Source: Phaseolus vulgaris
Lineage: Eukaryota; Streptophyta; Magnoliopsida; Fabales; Fabaceae
Length of the DNA: 64,000 nt
Direction of reading: 5' to 3'
Assembly (NCBI RefSeq): GCF_000499845.2
Contig: NC_023749.2
Coordinates: 45,578,108 to 45,642,107 of the forward strand
The notes beneath the pieces were generated by a model. The model was not told the origin of the DNA. It worked only from the letters and a program-made list of their open reading frames with translations, and searched no databases. A program made the position numbers and the translations under genes. Below, in pieces: positions 36,526 to 47,640 of the stretch; the first letter of the stretch is position 1, and each line of letters starts with the position of its first letter.

Positions 36526-38560
36526 TCAATAGCCCCACATGCAATCCAATTCGGACGGTACAATCGACATGCCAGAGCTGCCGTCAACCACCCTCGGATC
36601 CTCCGGCGCCGGAAAGTTTGCGACGGCGCTAAAATTTGCTACATCAGTGCCGCCATGGACCATGGGAGGGAAAAAGAAGGGGAGGTTAAGGTTGTCGTGC
36701 AAGGACCTCAGACATGGGAAGGCGGACAGTCCAACGTTGTTCCTGTGAAAGCGGGAGAAAGGGTCGAGTGGCGGCTCCGGCTGCGGAGCGAGCTGGTTGA
36801 AGGCGGAAGCGTCGGTGGATAAAGTGGAGAAACAGGACACGTGCTCCCTTTGGTTGGCGGCGGCTGCGGCGGCGGCGCTTTCGAAGGAGTAGTTTTCGCG
36901 GTCGTTGAATGTTGCGACGGCGCTGCTGCTGGCGGCGTATGGAGAAGATTCTAGAAGCGGTGGGAGGTAAATGGAAGAGGGTGAACCCGGTTCGGGGCAG
37001 AGACTCATGTTGCTGCTTGTGTTTGATGTGCTTATTCTCGTTTTCTTGGAACCGCCGGTGGCTACGGCGGCTGACACAGTGGAGGCACCGCCGGTGTTGT
37101 TCTTCTGAAACACACGCGATATCACCCACTCATCCTTCCAAATTTCAAAAAATGAACAACAAAATTAGCCCTTTAATTAATCAATCAATGAAAGTGCAGT
37201 TGCGTATAAGAATAATAAAACAATGTCTATATATACACCGTTTTTCTTAAGAAACCCTATATAACCTTTTTAATATAGTCGTAAATTTAACATTTTTAAT
37301 AAATTTCATCAAAATAATGAACTATGTTTATCTAAAAACACAAGTAATAATACTCGCAATTTGTCATAAGTTTTATTGGATAAGAAGGTTTACAATGTGT
37401 GATAATAAACAAGTAACTGTTTATAGAGTGCAGCAGAATGTCTTAAAAAGGAGATCAAGAAGCAGGATTCAGGATCTTATGCTTGGTAGCAGCACTGAGG
37501 GTGAGGGTAAAAAGTTCACTAATGATAATGATACAGTGGCTAAGTTGCTGTGCCCTTTTGATGATTATACCTTGTTGTCATCATTTTGATAATAGTTTAT
37601 ATTCCCCATGTAGTGCAAGCTTGTTCATGCTAAGGAACGTGCCTTTGCACTAGAGGGTAATAACCGTTGGCTAAGTGGTAGAACCACAGCTTTAGAGTAT
37701 TTGTGAAACTAAGAAACTATGTACTATGAAGTCCAATCGTGAACCGAAATTCCAAAATCAAAAGGAAGAGAAAAACCACGAAAGCAATAAATGAAGTCCA
37801 ATTAAAGTGATTCAGAAGAAATGTGGTGTTAGAGAATGACAATGATGATGAATTTGGTTACCTTGGAGCTTCTAGAGAGGTAGTGGTAAGCGAATTTGCC
37901 TTCTAAACGATACTCATGCATGACCCAGTTACTCTTTTCACCCTTTGGAGCTCTTCCTCTATAGAAAACAAGGGTTTTCTTCATTCCAACGAGGGAACAG
38001 GTTTTGGAGCTATAGATCTCTCGGTCTTTTCCAGTGGCTTTCCAATAACCAGCTTCTGTGGCCCTGTTGGTGCGTAAGCCTGTTGGGTACTTACGGTCAC
38101 GAAGGCTATAGAAGTACCATTCCTTCTCCCCCATCTTTGCTTTCTCTGCCACGAAAACACCAACAACAACAACAACAAAGTGAGAAAACAACATGATCTT
38201 AGGTTTTCAAAACACATATCCGCAAACTAACTTTCCAACTTTCAAAACGAGTACTATTTCTTAGTTCTGTATATATCATGTTCATCTTATTATTACTACA
38301 TACGTAAGTTAGATGTAAACAACAAGACATTATGAGAGTTCTGTTTACTAGTTACCAGGAAGCTCCCATGGCTCGCACTTGTTGAGGTCGACTTCAACTA
38401 TGGCTCGGCCAGTGAAGGAGCTGTCTAGAACCTTCTTGAGGAGGTAGTATGTGATGAGTTCCTCATCGGTGGGGTGGAACCGGAAGCCAGGAGGTAAATG
38501 TTGTTCATTGTTGTTGTCGAGGTGAGGGTGGTGGCGCTGATTGTAGTAGCCACTATCCAT
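36526..38560 (-). CDS. NAM/CUC2: NAM/CUC2-class NAC-domain transcription factor, three exons
   Basis: Exons read 38560-38356, 38145-37862 and 37134-36526, all with GT...AG introns (210 and 727 bp). Joined length is 1098 nt, 365 residues plus stop. The NAC domain spans about residues 22-174, with [14 protein letters not shown] at 22-35, [13 protein letters not shown] at 56-68, [15 protein letters not shown] at 84-98, [12 protein letters not shown] at 101-112 and WVISRVFQK at 166-174. The KDREI, SSKTC and GRAPKGEKS signatures and [11 protein letters not shown] are typical of NAM/CUC1/CUC2 rather than of the NAC1 or ORE1 branches. The C-terminal part holds a Ser-rich stretch, a run of seven Ala, the EHVSCFS peptide encoded by the miR164 site, an [14 protein letters not shown] motif and an ELDCMWGY end, all familiar in CUC2/NAM proteins. 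Family role: nuclear DNA-binding regulator that sets organ boundaries and the shoot meristem. Codons are intact, so the gene is probably functional. Naming CUC2 over CUC1 is inference from the motifs. Confidence 0.95.
36825..36845 (-). promoter_or_regulatory. miR164 target site in NAC exon 3
   Basis: The plus strand here reads TGGAGAAACAGGACACGTGC plus one base. It matches the mature plant miR164 sequence at 18 of 21 positions. Differences at miRNA positions 8 and 13 become G:U wobbles with the mRNA, and position 21 is a terminal mismatch. The cleavage zone (positions 10-11) pairs perfectly. The site encodes the EHVSCFS peptide near residues 260-266, its conserved place in CUC1/CUC2/NAM genes, where miR164 directs mRNA cleavage. 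Confidence 0.93.
37135..37861 (-). other. NAC gene intron 2
   Basis: Phase-0 intron of 727 bp with donor GTAACC after the SRSSK codons and acceptor AAG before GATGAGTGG. The junction restores the conserved KDEWV sequence of NAC subdomain E. Positions 37317-37589 hold an opposite-strand open frame of 90 codons that is less AT-rich than the rest of the intron; I see no recognised domain in it. Confidence 0.9.
38146..38355 (-). other. NAC gene intron 1
   Basis: A 210-bp intron. Exon 1 ends CTTCCTG and the donor is GTAACT; the acceptor is TGGCAG before AGAAAGCAAAG. It splits the codon after WELP (phase 1, giving Glu69), the usual first intron position of NAC genes. Confidence 0.92.
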
Positions 38561-38568
38561 AGGAGCAT
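38425..38568 (-). other. Overlapping upstream ORF of the NAC mRNA
   Basis: An ATG at 38568-38566 lies 8 nt upstream of the NAC start, in a different frame. It opens a 47-codon frame that runs across the start codon and stops at 38425, inside exon 1. Its context (TGCATGC) is weaker than the main start, which has G at +4. Leaky scanning would be needed to make the NAC protein. Translation of the upstream frame is not shown by sequence alone. Confidence 0.5.
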
Positions 38569-38583
38569 GCAGAAGAAGAAAGA

Positions 38584-38655
38584 GAAGAAGAAGAAGAAGA
38601 AGAAGAAGAAGAAGAAGAAGAAGAAGAAGAAGAAGAAGAAGAAGAAGAAGAAGAA
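38584..38655. repeat. (GAA)24 microsatellite in the NAC 5' leader
   Basis: Twenty-four uninterrupted GAA units on the plus strand, read as a CUU/UUC tract in the mRNA. It ends 24 bp before the start codon. Shorter imperfect GAA units extend to about 38571. Pyrimidine-rich plant leaders can affect translation, and a pure repeat this long should be length-polymorphic. Confidence 0.95.
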
Positions 38656-38738
38656 AACGAGGAAGTTATAAACCAGGAGAAGAAGATAAGGGCAAAGAGA
38701 CAAGGAGAAAGAGAGAAAAGAAAAGGGCACAATCTTTC

Positions 38739-38759
38739 TCAAAGGAGGAAATTGATCAT
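38739..38759 (-). other. Short upstream ORF near the predicted 5' end
   Basis: ATG followed by five codons and TGA. It lies only about 10-20 nt below the predicted transcription start, so it may or may not be in the mRNA. Confidence 0.3.
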
Positions 38760-38800
38760 TAGAATGGGAATGTTGGATTCAAACACATCATGGCTCTTCA

Positions 38801-38807
38801 TTATATA
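38801..38807 (-). promoter_or_regulatory. TATA box of the NAC gene
   Basis: The minus strand reads CGCTATATAATG. The TATATAA core lies 241 bp before the start codon, which predicts transcription starting near 38770-38778 and a leader of about 210 nt. No other TATA-like sequence is better placed. Confidence 0.6.
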
Positions 38808-41790
38808 GCGAATGCAATGCTAAGTAGTGTGTGTGTTTTTTTTTTCTTCTTTTTTCTTGTTTTTCTTGGAGTAAATTTATGGAGGTGGCAGAGGGAAAAA
38901 AGGTGAAATGAAAATAACAAAGTGTGTGTGATATATGATATGATAGGGCAAGAAAAAAAGAAGAAGAAAATTGTAAACTCTTTGGTACTATCATTGTAAT
39001 ATTATATAGTAATTGTATATGAATAATTCAGTTAAAAAATGAAGTTTTTATTGAGTAGTGTCCTTTTGTTGTGATATCTCTTTAACTCCGCTAGCGTCCT
39101 TATCATATCCCACAATTCTACAGGGCTAGAGAGAGAGAGTGATGCGTAGGAGGGAGTGGTTTCTGAGGCTCTGCTTTGAGTATGCGTGCGTGTGTGAGGA
39201 AGTGTGCAGGTATTCCTCTGTCAGTGAGTTACAAGGAGCAGCAGAAAGTAGTTGTATTCTATATACGTATGAGAAGTAGAAAACACATTTTTATAAAAAT
39301 ACAAATAATACTTTAACCACCTTCATTCATTCAAACACCAATTTTATTAGCCAAGTGTTAAAAAAGTGGTTCAAATTTAGGTTTTTGTCCTAAAAGTGTG
39401 CAATTTTCCTTTATGAAAATAGGTCAAATTTTTATTTTATTTTATTATAATATTGAATAAATACTCTCTTAATAAAACAATTTTGTGTGAGAAAGTGTGA
39501 TTAAAAAATAATCTTAATATTGATAAAATTTGAAATTACAATCGTGTAATGATAGAATGATTTTGATTAAAATATTATACGAAATCTTGTTATTCATACA
39601 CAATTTTAATTATTTTCATTTAATATTGGAATCATGTTGTTTTTTTACTACTTATTTAATTTTATAATACATTGTTTTTGTAATTATCAAGTTAAATTAA
39701 TTATTTTGATGAAAAAAAACCTTTAAATCTATCCTCTTCCTTAATGAATTTTTGTAAAAGCTCATTCTTACTTTTAATCTTTTTAAGATTTTAAAGTTAC
39801 AAAAATTTAAAATAATTTATAAAATACTAAAAGGGAATTTAATTTTACCTACACAGAAATAGATTATGTATACATTATATTTCAATGAAAAAGTATATAA
39901 TATATATGGTAAATTTATTAATATTTATAATAATCATCATAAAAGTCCTGGTCTGAATACTTTATAACTATTAAACTTAGATTTAAAAGTTATAAATATT
40001 TTGATATAAGTTTTATCTCTCCTTTTCCACAAATTTTGATACCCTCTTGGTCACAACCTTCACGATCACATATTCCCTTTCAAAGTCTATTCTATATTTA
40101 ATTTTCTTCTGTGATAGATAATTATTTGTGTTTCTAGGTGCTTGGTCAATTGTGTACCAGATTTATGGTATCTCAGTAGCTAGAAGTAGTAGATATTGAA
40201 TTTGGCTACATTAATGCAGTGATTTCCTATATTTTAATTGTCATTTGCAGTGATTTTGTCACAGCATAGAACACTTTTATGCATGATTAAGTGCTGTCAC
40301 CTTTTATGTTACATTCAAACTTTTACTTAAAAATTAAAAGGGTAATGACAAAAAAATGTAAAAATAAACAGTAATTGAAATAAAATGAAAGATATAAATA
40401 TTATTTAGATCAATATAAAACAAAACAAAAAAACAATTTCTATTTTATAAACCAATTTTAATGTTTGAAATAGAAAATAAAAGTAAATATTGAAATTCTA
40501 CCAATTAAAATGTTAATTTGAAGAAAAAAAATTAGGATTATTGATGATTCTCCTATAAGCTTTTCGGATTTGTTTTTGGCAAGATTGGTTCTTAGGGAGT
40601 AGGGTGGTCATAGGTTTTGCCGACCTTATTTTTTTCATTTACAGTACTGAAGGCTTGTCTATTCTTTCTTTGTGTGCATTAATATCATTATGGTAAAATG
40701 ATTGGCAGCTTAAAACTTTTTTTTTTACTACTTTTAAAAATCTTCTCCCTTAAAATGATTTCTTACATGAGAAACAAATATTTCATTAAAATAAATTAAT
40801 TAAGTAATTTGTAAGGATTTAGAATAACTTTAGAGGATAAGTGATATATTTTAAATGATATCTAAATATTTTATTATTAAAGTGAAAAGAGGATATAAAT
40901 ATAAAAAAATAGTTATTTAAGTATTTTAAAAGAACCATCCTATCTCTCTAGAATTTTTTTTTCTTTCCTTTTCTTCTTTCTAACTTTCTGAACCCATATG
41001 TCATTCGACCAATGGTCAGAGTCTGACATTGGACTTAAACAAATACTACAAGACTACTCGATCAGAATATTACTTAGAGTAAGTTCATTTTTGCTCTTTC
41101 TGTTTTTGAGTCAGTTTTGAGTTTTTAAGTTTGTTTGGTTAAGATAAGTTGCATGTGGTCTTTTAACTTCATTATTAGTCTCTATTAGTTCAGAGTCCTA
41201 CTGATATGGCTAGATCATTAATCTAGACTTTGTGGTGCAGGTTAAGTTATCATTGGGTTTTGTAGGATTGGAGATCTTTGTAAGCACACATTCAAACTCA
41301 GGTAAGGAAAGCTAGTTTTAATTTTCAATAGAACCCTAAGTTAGAAGATCTGGATGTGAGGTGGCATGGTCACTAGCTTCAGATCTTCTTGCAAGATTAT
41401 TTGTTTTTTGGTATAGTAATGTATTGATTGAAATTAAAATGTGAAATGAATGATTTTGTTAATTTGGTAGTATATGTTGATTTGGATCTGAATAAGTTAT
41501 TGAATGTATTTTGATTGAGATTGAAAGTGTTTGAATGGTGATATGAATTGATTTGAGTTGTAATATGATTCATTTGAAGTTATGAGATTTGTAAGTATGG
41601 GTTCTTTGAATATGGAGGTTGAAATTAGTTTAGAAATCATGAATAGTTGAGTATAAAGGTTGATATAAGAGCTCAATGGGAGTACCTTTACAACTCTAAG
41701 CAAGATGATGCTTTTATGGTCGAGTATGTTAGATGAAATTCAAGTTTGATTATGAATTCTGGTGAAAATCTTGAAACATAATAGTTTTTT
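38808..41790. other. Upstream region of the NAC gene, no gene seen
   Basis: AT-rich sequence with no convincing coding frame or transposon protein. It presumably holds the NAC promoter and enhancers. A short GA run (GAGAGAGAGAGTG) is at about 39128 and GT/TG-rich sequence at about 39185-39210. Some stretches near 40.3-40.9 kb are nearly pure A/T. Confidence 0.4.
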
Positions 41791-41799
41791 GAAGTTTTA

Positions 41800-42960
41800 T
41801 TCAACATTTTTCGCTTAAGCAAGGTACTTTCACTCAAGCCAAAGATCCTCGGTCAAGCTAGAATAGTGCAGTGAAATATACCTCTCAGACTTATTTTCAC
41901 TCAAGCGAGAAAATTCTCGTTCAAACAAAAATTGGATGAAAATGAGGTGCTCTCTTGTCCATTTCCGCTGAAACAAAAATAGGGTGAATTTTTTAGGTGC
42001 TCTTGAATTCATTTTCGCTCAAGCAACTAGATTTTCGCTAAGGCAAAAATATATTTGCTCAAGCTAAAAAAAACTTAAATTTGGATTTTTTCTTTTGAAA
42101 GACTAGTTCATTTATGTTTTATTTTTCTAATTCAAATTTACATGAAATTTTAATTATATATTTTATTGAAAATCTTTTGTTTTATGTGATTTTTGGATGA
42201 ATTTTAGTTTGATTGAAATTTTAAACTTTGGTGTAATTTAATGGTTTGATTAGGTGTGATAATATGAGATATGAAAATGTGATCGAGACATAGTATTTTT
42301 AGGAAAGGAAATATTGTGTTGAGATTGTTAGGATTTGTATTGATTAGGGATTGTCTAGAAGGAGGTATCCTAACTCTCCTAATATATTAGAATCATATAG
42401 ATGAAGATTATCAGGTGTTGAGAGGCGAAGGAGATTCATATGATTTTGTCTGCAGTTTGAAATATAATCGGGTCTTATAGGTCATATGAATTAACCTTGC
42501 CATATGAGATTATCTTATATTGAGATTATTATGCGCATAACTGTGTGAAATTTACAATCAGATAGTATGACAAGTGCAGATCTCTGAGTCTAAGTCAATG
42601 CACGAGTCTTCATAAAGTAGAGTCAAGTGTCTATGTATGTTGATCAGTAGAAGTTTGTCATGAGAAATATGAGTTATGAATTATTATAGATACTTGATTG
42701 CTTTGAAAAATGTATGAGAATTGATAAATTGGTGTTTGTTATTTAAAGTGAGATTTATATTAGAAGTTTTAAAAATAGTTAGCTTACCTTTTTGTTTGTG
42801 TTGTGTTTGTTTTTTTATCTGTGATGATCGTGTATTTACACAGGAGAAAGTGATATTTCAGGTAATAAAACTTCACTCTGAGCTGACGGAGCAACTTATG
42901 TTTGTTTGATATTTTATTTTAAGTTATGTATATATTAAATGTGTGTGTATAAATATTTAA
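41800..42960. mobile_element. CTCAAG-rich LTR-like sequence
   Basis: 41810-42070 repeats TTTTCGCTCAAGC-like motifs at irregular spacing. Further right, CTGTGATGATCGTGTATTTA (about 42818) precedes a GGAGAAAGTGATATTTCAGG stretch. I interpret this as part of a gypsy-type LTR; its limits are not defined. Confidence 0.4.
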
Positions 42961-43373
42961 TTAGATATTGCATGCATATTATATTATTTAAATGTGGTAC
43001 GTAGGGATGTTAAAAAAATAATTGTAAAAGGAAAATATATATTAGCAAATATTTTTTTAAAAATATTCAATGTCCTCAAGTATGGAATTTATATTTCAAT
43101 TGCTTGATAAATTTGATTGGAAATATGTGAAGAGATTTTTTGATAAATACAAACTTCAATCGAAGTAAGGGGAGCTAATATTACCTTGATTGACAATTAT
43201 GATTATTTATAGTATGAAATGCATGGAGTTGGATGTGTGTGAGTCATAAGATTTTTTGAATGAGTATATGGTTTTGGAACTTGTATTTTGTAGTTCTAAG
43301 TATGAAATAACATTGTTTATGAGTTTGTTAAGAAAATAAATCCTTGTGAAAAATGTTTGTTAAGTTTTTTGGA
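42961..43373. other. Unannotated stretch
   Basis: No supported feature. Confidence 0.35.
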
Positions 43374-43978
43374 TTGCTCTCAGACCAAATATCACTCCAA
43401 TAACATTTTTTCGCTCAGGTGAAGCTCAATTGGTATGCATTAATTTCACTAATTATCTTATATCGCTCAAGCAATAACTTGCATCTTGAGGGAGAGAGTT
43501 GTCAAGACAATTCTCTTGTCACTTCAAGCATGTCACTCAAGTATTGCACAGAGTGCCCAAATATTATATATTATGGCTCAAGTGTTGATTATTAATGCTT
43601 AAGTGTGTTGTAAAGAGAATAAAGACGTGTCCAAACATTTGGTTGAGTATGACGTGTGTCATAGGCACTCAAATACCAGTTGGATGCTCAATCATCCTAA
43701 GGTAGTGAAGGTGGTTTTGAAACTTCTTGGATTACTTCCAACAACGTGATAGTCATTCAAGTGTTGGTTGTAATGTGATGGATGTTCAAGTGATGGACGC
43801 TCAAGTGATGAGAACGTCCCTAGAGTAAGGAGAACCATGTAAGGGTGATGCTCTCAGGTTGCATTTTGCTCAAGTGATGAGTACGCCACTTAAGCGGAAT
43901 GGTTGTTAACTTGTTTATGTTAAAGAGGTTTATCAAGTGAGAGAAGCTTGCTCAAGCAATAGTCTGCTAGTATATGAT

Positions 43979-45199
43979 TGTGAAAACATTATAGAAAAAA
44001 TGGTTGAATTGTGTATTTAAATTTTTTGGAAACTTTTTACAAACCTTTATCTTTAAAAAGGCAAATAGACAAAGTTTAATAATGTGTTTGACGAAGCTTG
44101 TCAAGCACAACTTCAACATGACAAATATATTGTTAAAATCTTCTTTTACAAAATATGTTTTCATAAAATTGTCCTCCTTAAGTTAGTTTTAGATAAATAA
44201 TATGCAACAAAAAAGGATAAGAGATACACAGAATTACACGCATTATTTTTGTACTGGTTTATCTAAAGCACATAGACTACGTGCAATTATTGATCAACCC
44301 GATCAAGTTTTCAATGTAAACTACCACTACAAAATACAAGTATTATTTGGACTCAACCACTGGACACATTACAAGTATTCTTTGGACACAACCACTTATG
44401 GTTAAGCTAGAAGTACTATTTTAACACTATTGCTTTTTGCTAAGTTACAAGTTTTCTTTGGACACAATCACTTCTAGCTAAGCTACAAATATTGTTTGGA
44501 CACAACCATTTATAGATAAGTACGAGTATTGTTTGGACCAAATCACTCATGGCTAAAATAATTTGATAAACAAAGGTTGTGATCTAAATATCATAGGGCT
44601 TTTCTCACTAAAAGCGATTAATGTTCTAACATAGATACGATTTTGAGCACTCTTCTAGCTAGTTATGAACACAAATATAGTTTTTTCTCACACACAAAAA
44701 GGCTTAGGATTGCTTGAAATCACTTTGAACAAATTTTATAAGCGTCATCAACATTTCTTCTTCACAAAAATATTCTTTATATATACCTGAGAAAAAGAGT
44801 CATTGTAAATTTTTTAAGCACATTTTTCAAGGCATCTTGATGTAGACATATTGTTGCAAGATCCTCTTGAGAAAAACAAAGAGATGAACATTCCTTGTAC
44901 ACAAAGAATAATTATTTATAAGTCTTTAATGTGTATTATGAAATGTTTAAAGCTTATCATTTGTCAAAGAAATATACTTATCATTTGTCTAAGATAAAAC
45001 TTATTACACGAAGAGTACTAAGCAAGACACTTTCGTTTGTTAGATAAAGAACATAATAAAAAAATGTTTGTGTTTGTTAAGATAAACAAGACACTTGCAT
45101 CTGAAAAGACCTTATGTTTATATAAATATGTTTCAAACCTCGTTGTTTCATAACAAAATCATAACCAAATTAAAAGGTATCTTGAATTTTAATCTAACA
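43979..45199 (-). mobile_element. Solo LTR (1221 bp) of the minisatellite-bearing family
   Basis: On the minus strand it begins TGTTAGATTAAAATTC (at 45199) and ends GTTTTCACA (at 43979). Flanks are ATGAT (43974-43978) and ATGAC (45200-45204), a 5-bp duplication with one change. The related copy near 61097-61115 is continuous across this point (GATATGATGATTTTTA), an empty site. It contains the minisatellite at 44240-44560 in reverse orientation. Confidence 0.75.
44240..44560 (-). repeat. LTR minisatellite, units of about 40 bp
   Basis: Degenerate units with ACAAGTATTCTTTGGACACA-like cores followed by CCACTTATGG-like and AGCTAAG blocks. On the minus strand they match the AAAGAATACT units at 48540, 51690 and 63620. 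Confidence 0.75.
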
Positions 45200-45760
45200 A
45201 TGACATTGTTTTATTTTTTACATGTTGAGATTTATGTTTTTTTTTACATATTTGTGAATGGCATAATGTAAAAAAGGTGAGATTAGTTGTATTTAGTTTG
45301 GAAAAATGTATGATTAATGTTGAGATGCATGACATAGTGTATGCATAACATATTCATTTATAGTGAATCCTAGTTGGATAGTGTATATGCATGTATATGT
45401 GTTGATATATATGCATATAAGGTTTGGCCCTAAATGGGTGGTTTGCATAGGCCTTGATGGGTGGTGTAAGGATACATTGAATGATATTGATAAACATGAC
45501 ACTTACGTAATAGATGTATCCTAACTTCACTATTGTCTAGTCACTAGACAAGACTTCAGGTGGTGAGAAACTTAAAGATACTTAAATTTAGCTTAGTACA
45601 TTTGACTTGGTAGCAAATATTTCACGCTACTTTGACATTGAGAATCCTGACTCGATTTTGGTATATGTCAAGTGTCTGACTTTGATGTGACTTATGTATC
45701 ATGATTTAAATTCTTCTAGAGAACATATAATATTTAGTCATGACGTCATTTATGACTAAA

Positions 45761-47640
45761 TATGAATTCATCTACATCCATATGATAGTGACATGAGTAT
45801 GATTGTAATATGATATATGTTGATGTTATATTATGATATGATAATCCATAATGTTTACACTATCTCACCCTTACTTGCTTGTTGTATGTTACTACAAGTG
45901 TTGTACTAAGTATATGAGTCAACCTTGTACTAAGCATATGGGCAAACTTTATTCGTAGTGATGGAAACAAACTAATTTTTGAATGATTAGACAAATTTAT
46001 CACACGACTTTGTTTACGTATTATTTTTTTTTAATACTTTAAATTAAATATTTGAATACTTTAAATTATAAGATATATATAATGTATGTATAACAAATAT
46101 ATAATGTTTATAATCTTATATATATTTTTATAGTTATATCCTACTAGTATGATAAATAATAATTTTGAGTGGCTTTACACTTGCAACATCCTTTCTTTTT
46201 ATTTTTGTAATATTTGGTCAATGAAAACAAATTTGAGAAAGAAAATAAATGCTTCTTTTTATACTATCTATGAAGTCATAATATATCTTCTCAGCTTTGA
46301 AAATATCATAAAAATCAGTGTGGAATAAGATGTTTAAAAAAAAATTGTGTAATCATTTGGCATAGAGATAAAAGGAAATGAAAAATATTAAAAAAAAACA
46401 TATGTTTTTATGTTTCAATGCTGTAATACTAATGTAATTTATGTTCTATTTCTCTTTTTCATAAATAATTTACATTTATAATAAGTTATTTTATTCATAA
46501 GAAAATCCAAACATATTTTCCTTGATTATTAAATTCAAATAATTATTATTTTTTATATTACTTTAAACATAGCAATCCCTATATGCTTAATATAAAAATT
46601 AAAAACATGGTTAGTCTAAATATATATAATTCAAAAATATTATTTGCTTTAGATTTAAATAAAATTAATAATTTATTTTCGTATAAAACAAACCCTCAGA
46701 GGAAGAGTATGGAATTATTTTCATTATTCTTCTGTTTATTTTTATTAAAATAACTTCTTCTTTGACACATTGTAACTTTCATCTTCTTCTTTTTTTATAG
46801 GCCCTCTTTCTTTTTTATTATGGACGATTTTTTTTTTCTAAATTACTAATCTAACATTTAATATATATTCAATTTCTTCTATTCATCTATCTATCTGTAG
46901 ACCTGTTAGCTTTTGAATTTAAGTTTTATAAATTGGCCATGCACTCAAATATTAATGAAGTTGCCTTAATTCCTTCTCCTTTTTTGTACTTAGTTTCTTC
47001 ACCACTCTCTTTGACCGTTGTCATTGTCTTATTCTTTGCTTTTATAATTGCCTTCGCCTTTAACGCCACTTCTGAAAGTGTACACTATATATATACATTA
47101 TATATATATATATGTATGTATATATATATATATATGTATATATATATGTATATATATATGTATATATGCACATATATGTACTGTTTTTATCTTAATTTTA
47201 AGGTTTAATTGTTATTTAGATCCTACATTTCTAAAATTGCAACGTTGGTTATTTTCTTTTTTAGTGGTTTGTGTATATGTTTTTATTGACGATAGGATAT
47301 GAATGACTATGAATTGAGATATGCCAAAGATTGAATTGGATGAGAAATTATTTATATCTACTAGGATGTATTTTAGTCTAGTTTGTGTTTTAAGGTGCTT
47401 AGTGTTGGAACTAATTAATAAAAAAAATATTATGACTTCATAGATAGTATAAATGATGTAGATTAAAATATTAGATCGCTAGTGAAAAAAAAAAAGATAG
47501 TTCCTAATTGAATAAAACTTAAAAAATATTTGAAATTTTTTTTTTAAATAGTTTATGGAAACAGTCTACTAAGTTTAGAAAAGATTTTTTGAAATGTTTT
47601 TATAAGACTCGTGAAGGGTAATAAAAACTCATACAAGTGT
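45761..47640. other. Unannotated stretch with AT microsatellite
   Basis: AT-rich. 47085-47176 is a TA/TATG/TATA microsatellite. A 91-codon frame at 46933-47208 has one hydrophobic segment (about residues 17-42) and then runs into the microsatellite; I do not call it a gene. Confidence 0.35.
47085..47176. repeat. TA-rich compound microsatellite
   Basis: Runs of TA broken by G and C (TATATGTATGTATATATA type). Confidence 0.9.

Larger units (their letters stand above)
43374..45760 (+). mobile_element. CTCAAG-rich element, copy 1, split by a solo LTR
   Basis: 43374-43978 and 45200-45760 match 60567-61769 in order. Shared blocks: GAGAACGTCC/GGAGAAC, CTCAGGTTGC, GCTCAAGCAAT, AGATGCATGACAT, AATCCTAGTTGGAT, AAGGTTTG(A/G)CC, GATGGGTGGT, CTAGACAAGACTT, CTTGGTAGCA and TTTAGTCA(T/C)GAC. 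No coding frame. Probably an old LTR. Confidence 0.7.

Noticed and set aside
36539..37250. Plus-strand and alternative-frame ORFs over NAC exon 3
   Set aside because: Shadows of the GC-rich third exon; the NAC frame has clear motif support.
38425..38742. Open frame with a long poly-Phe tract upstream of the NAC gene
   Set aside because: The poly-Phe is the GAA/TTC microsatellite read in one frame, and the nominal start is not ATG. Only the part from the ATG at 38568 is kept, as an upstream ORF.
46933..47208. Possible small membrane protein with one hydrophobic segment
   Set aside because: The frame runs into a TA microsatellite and shows no recognised family.
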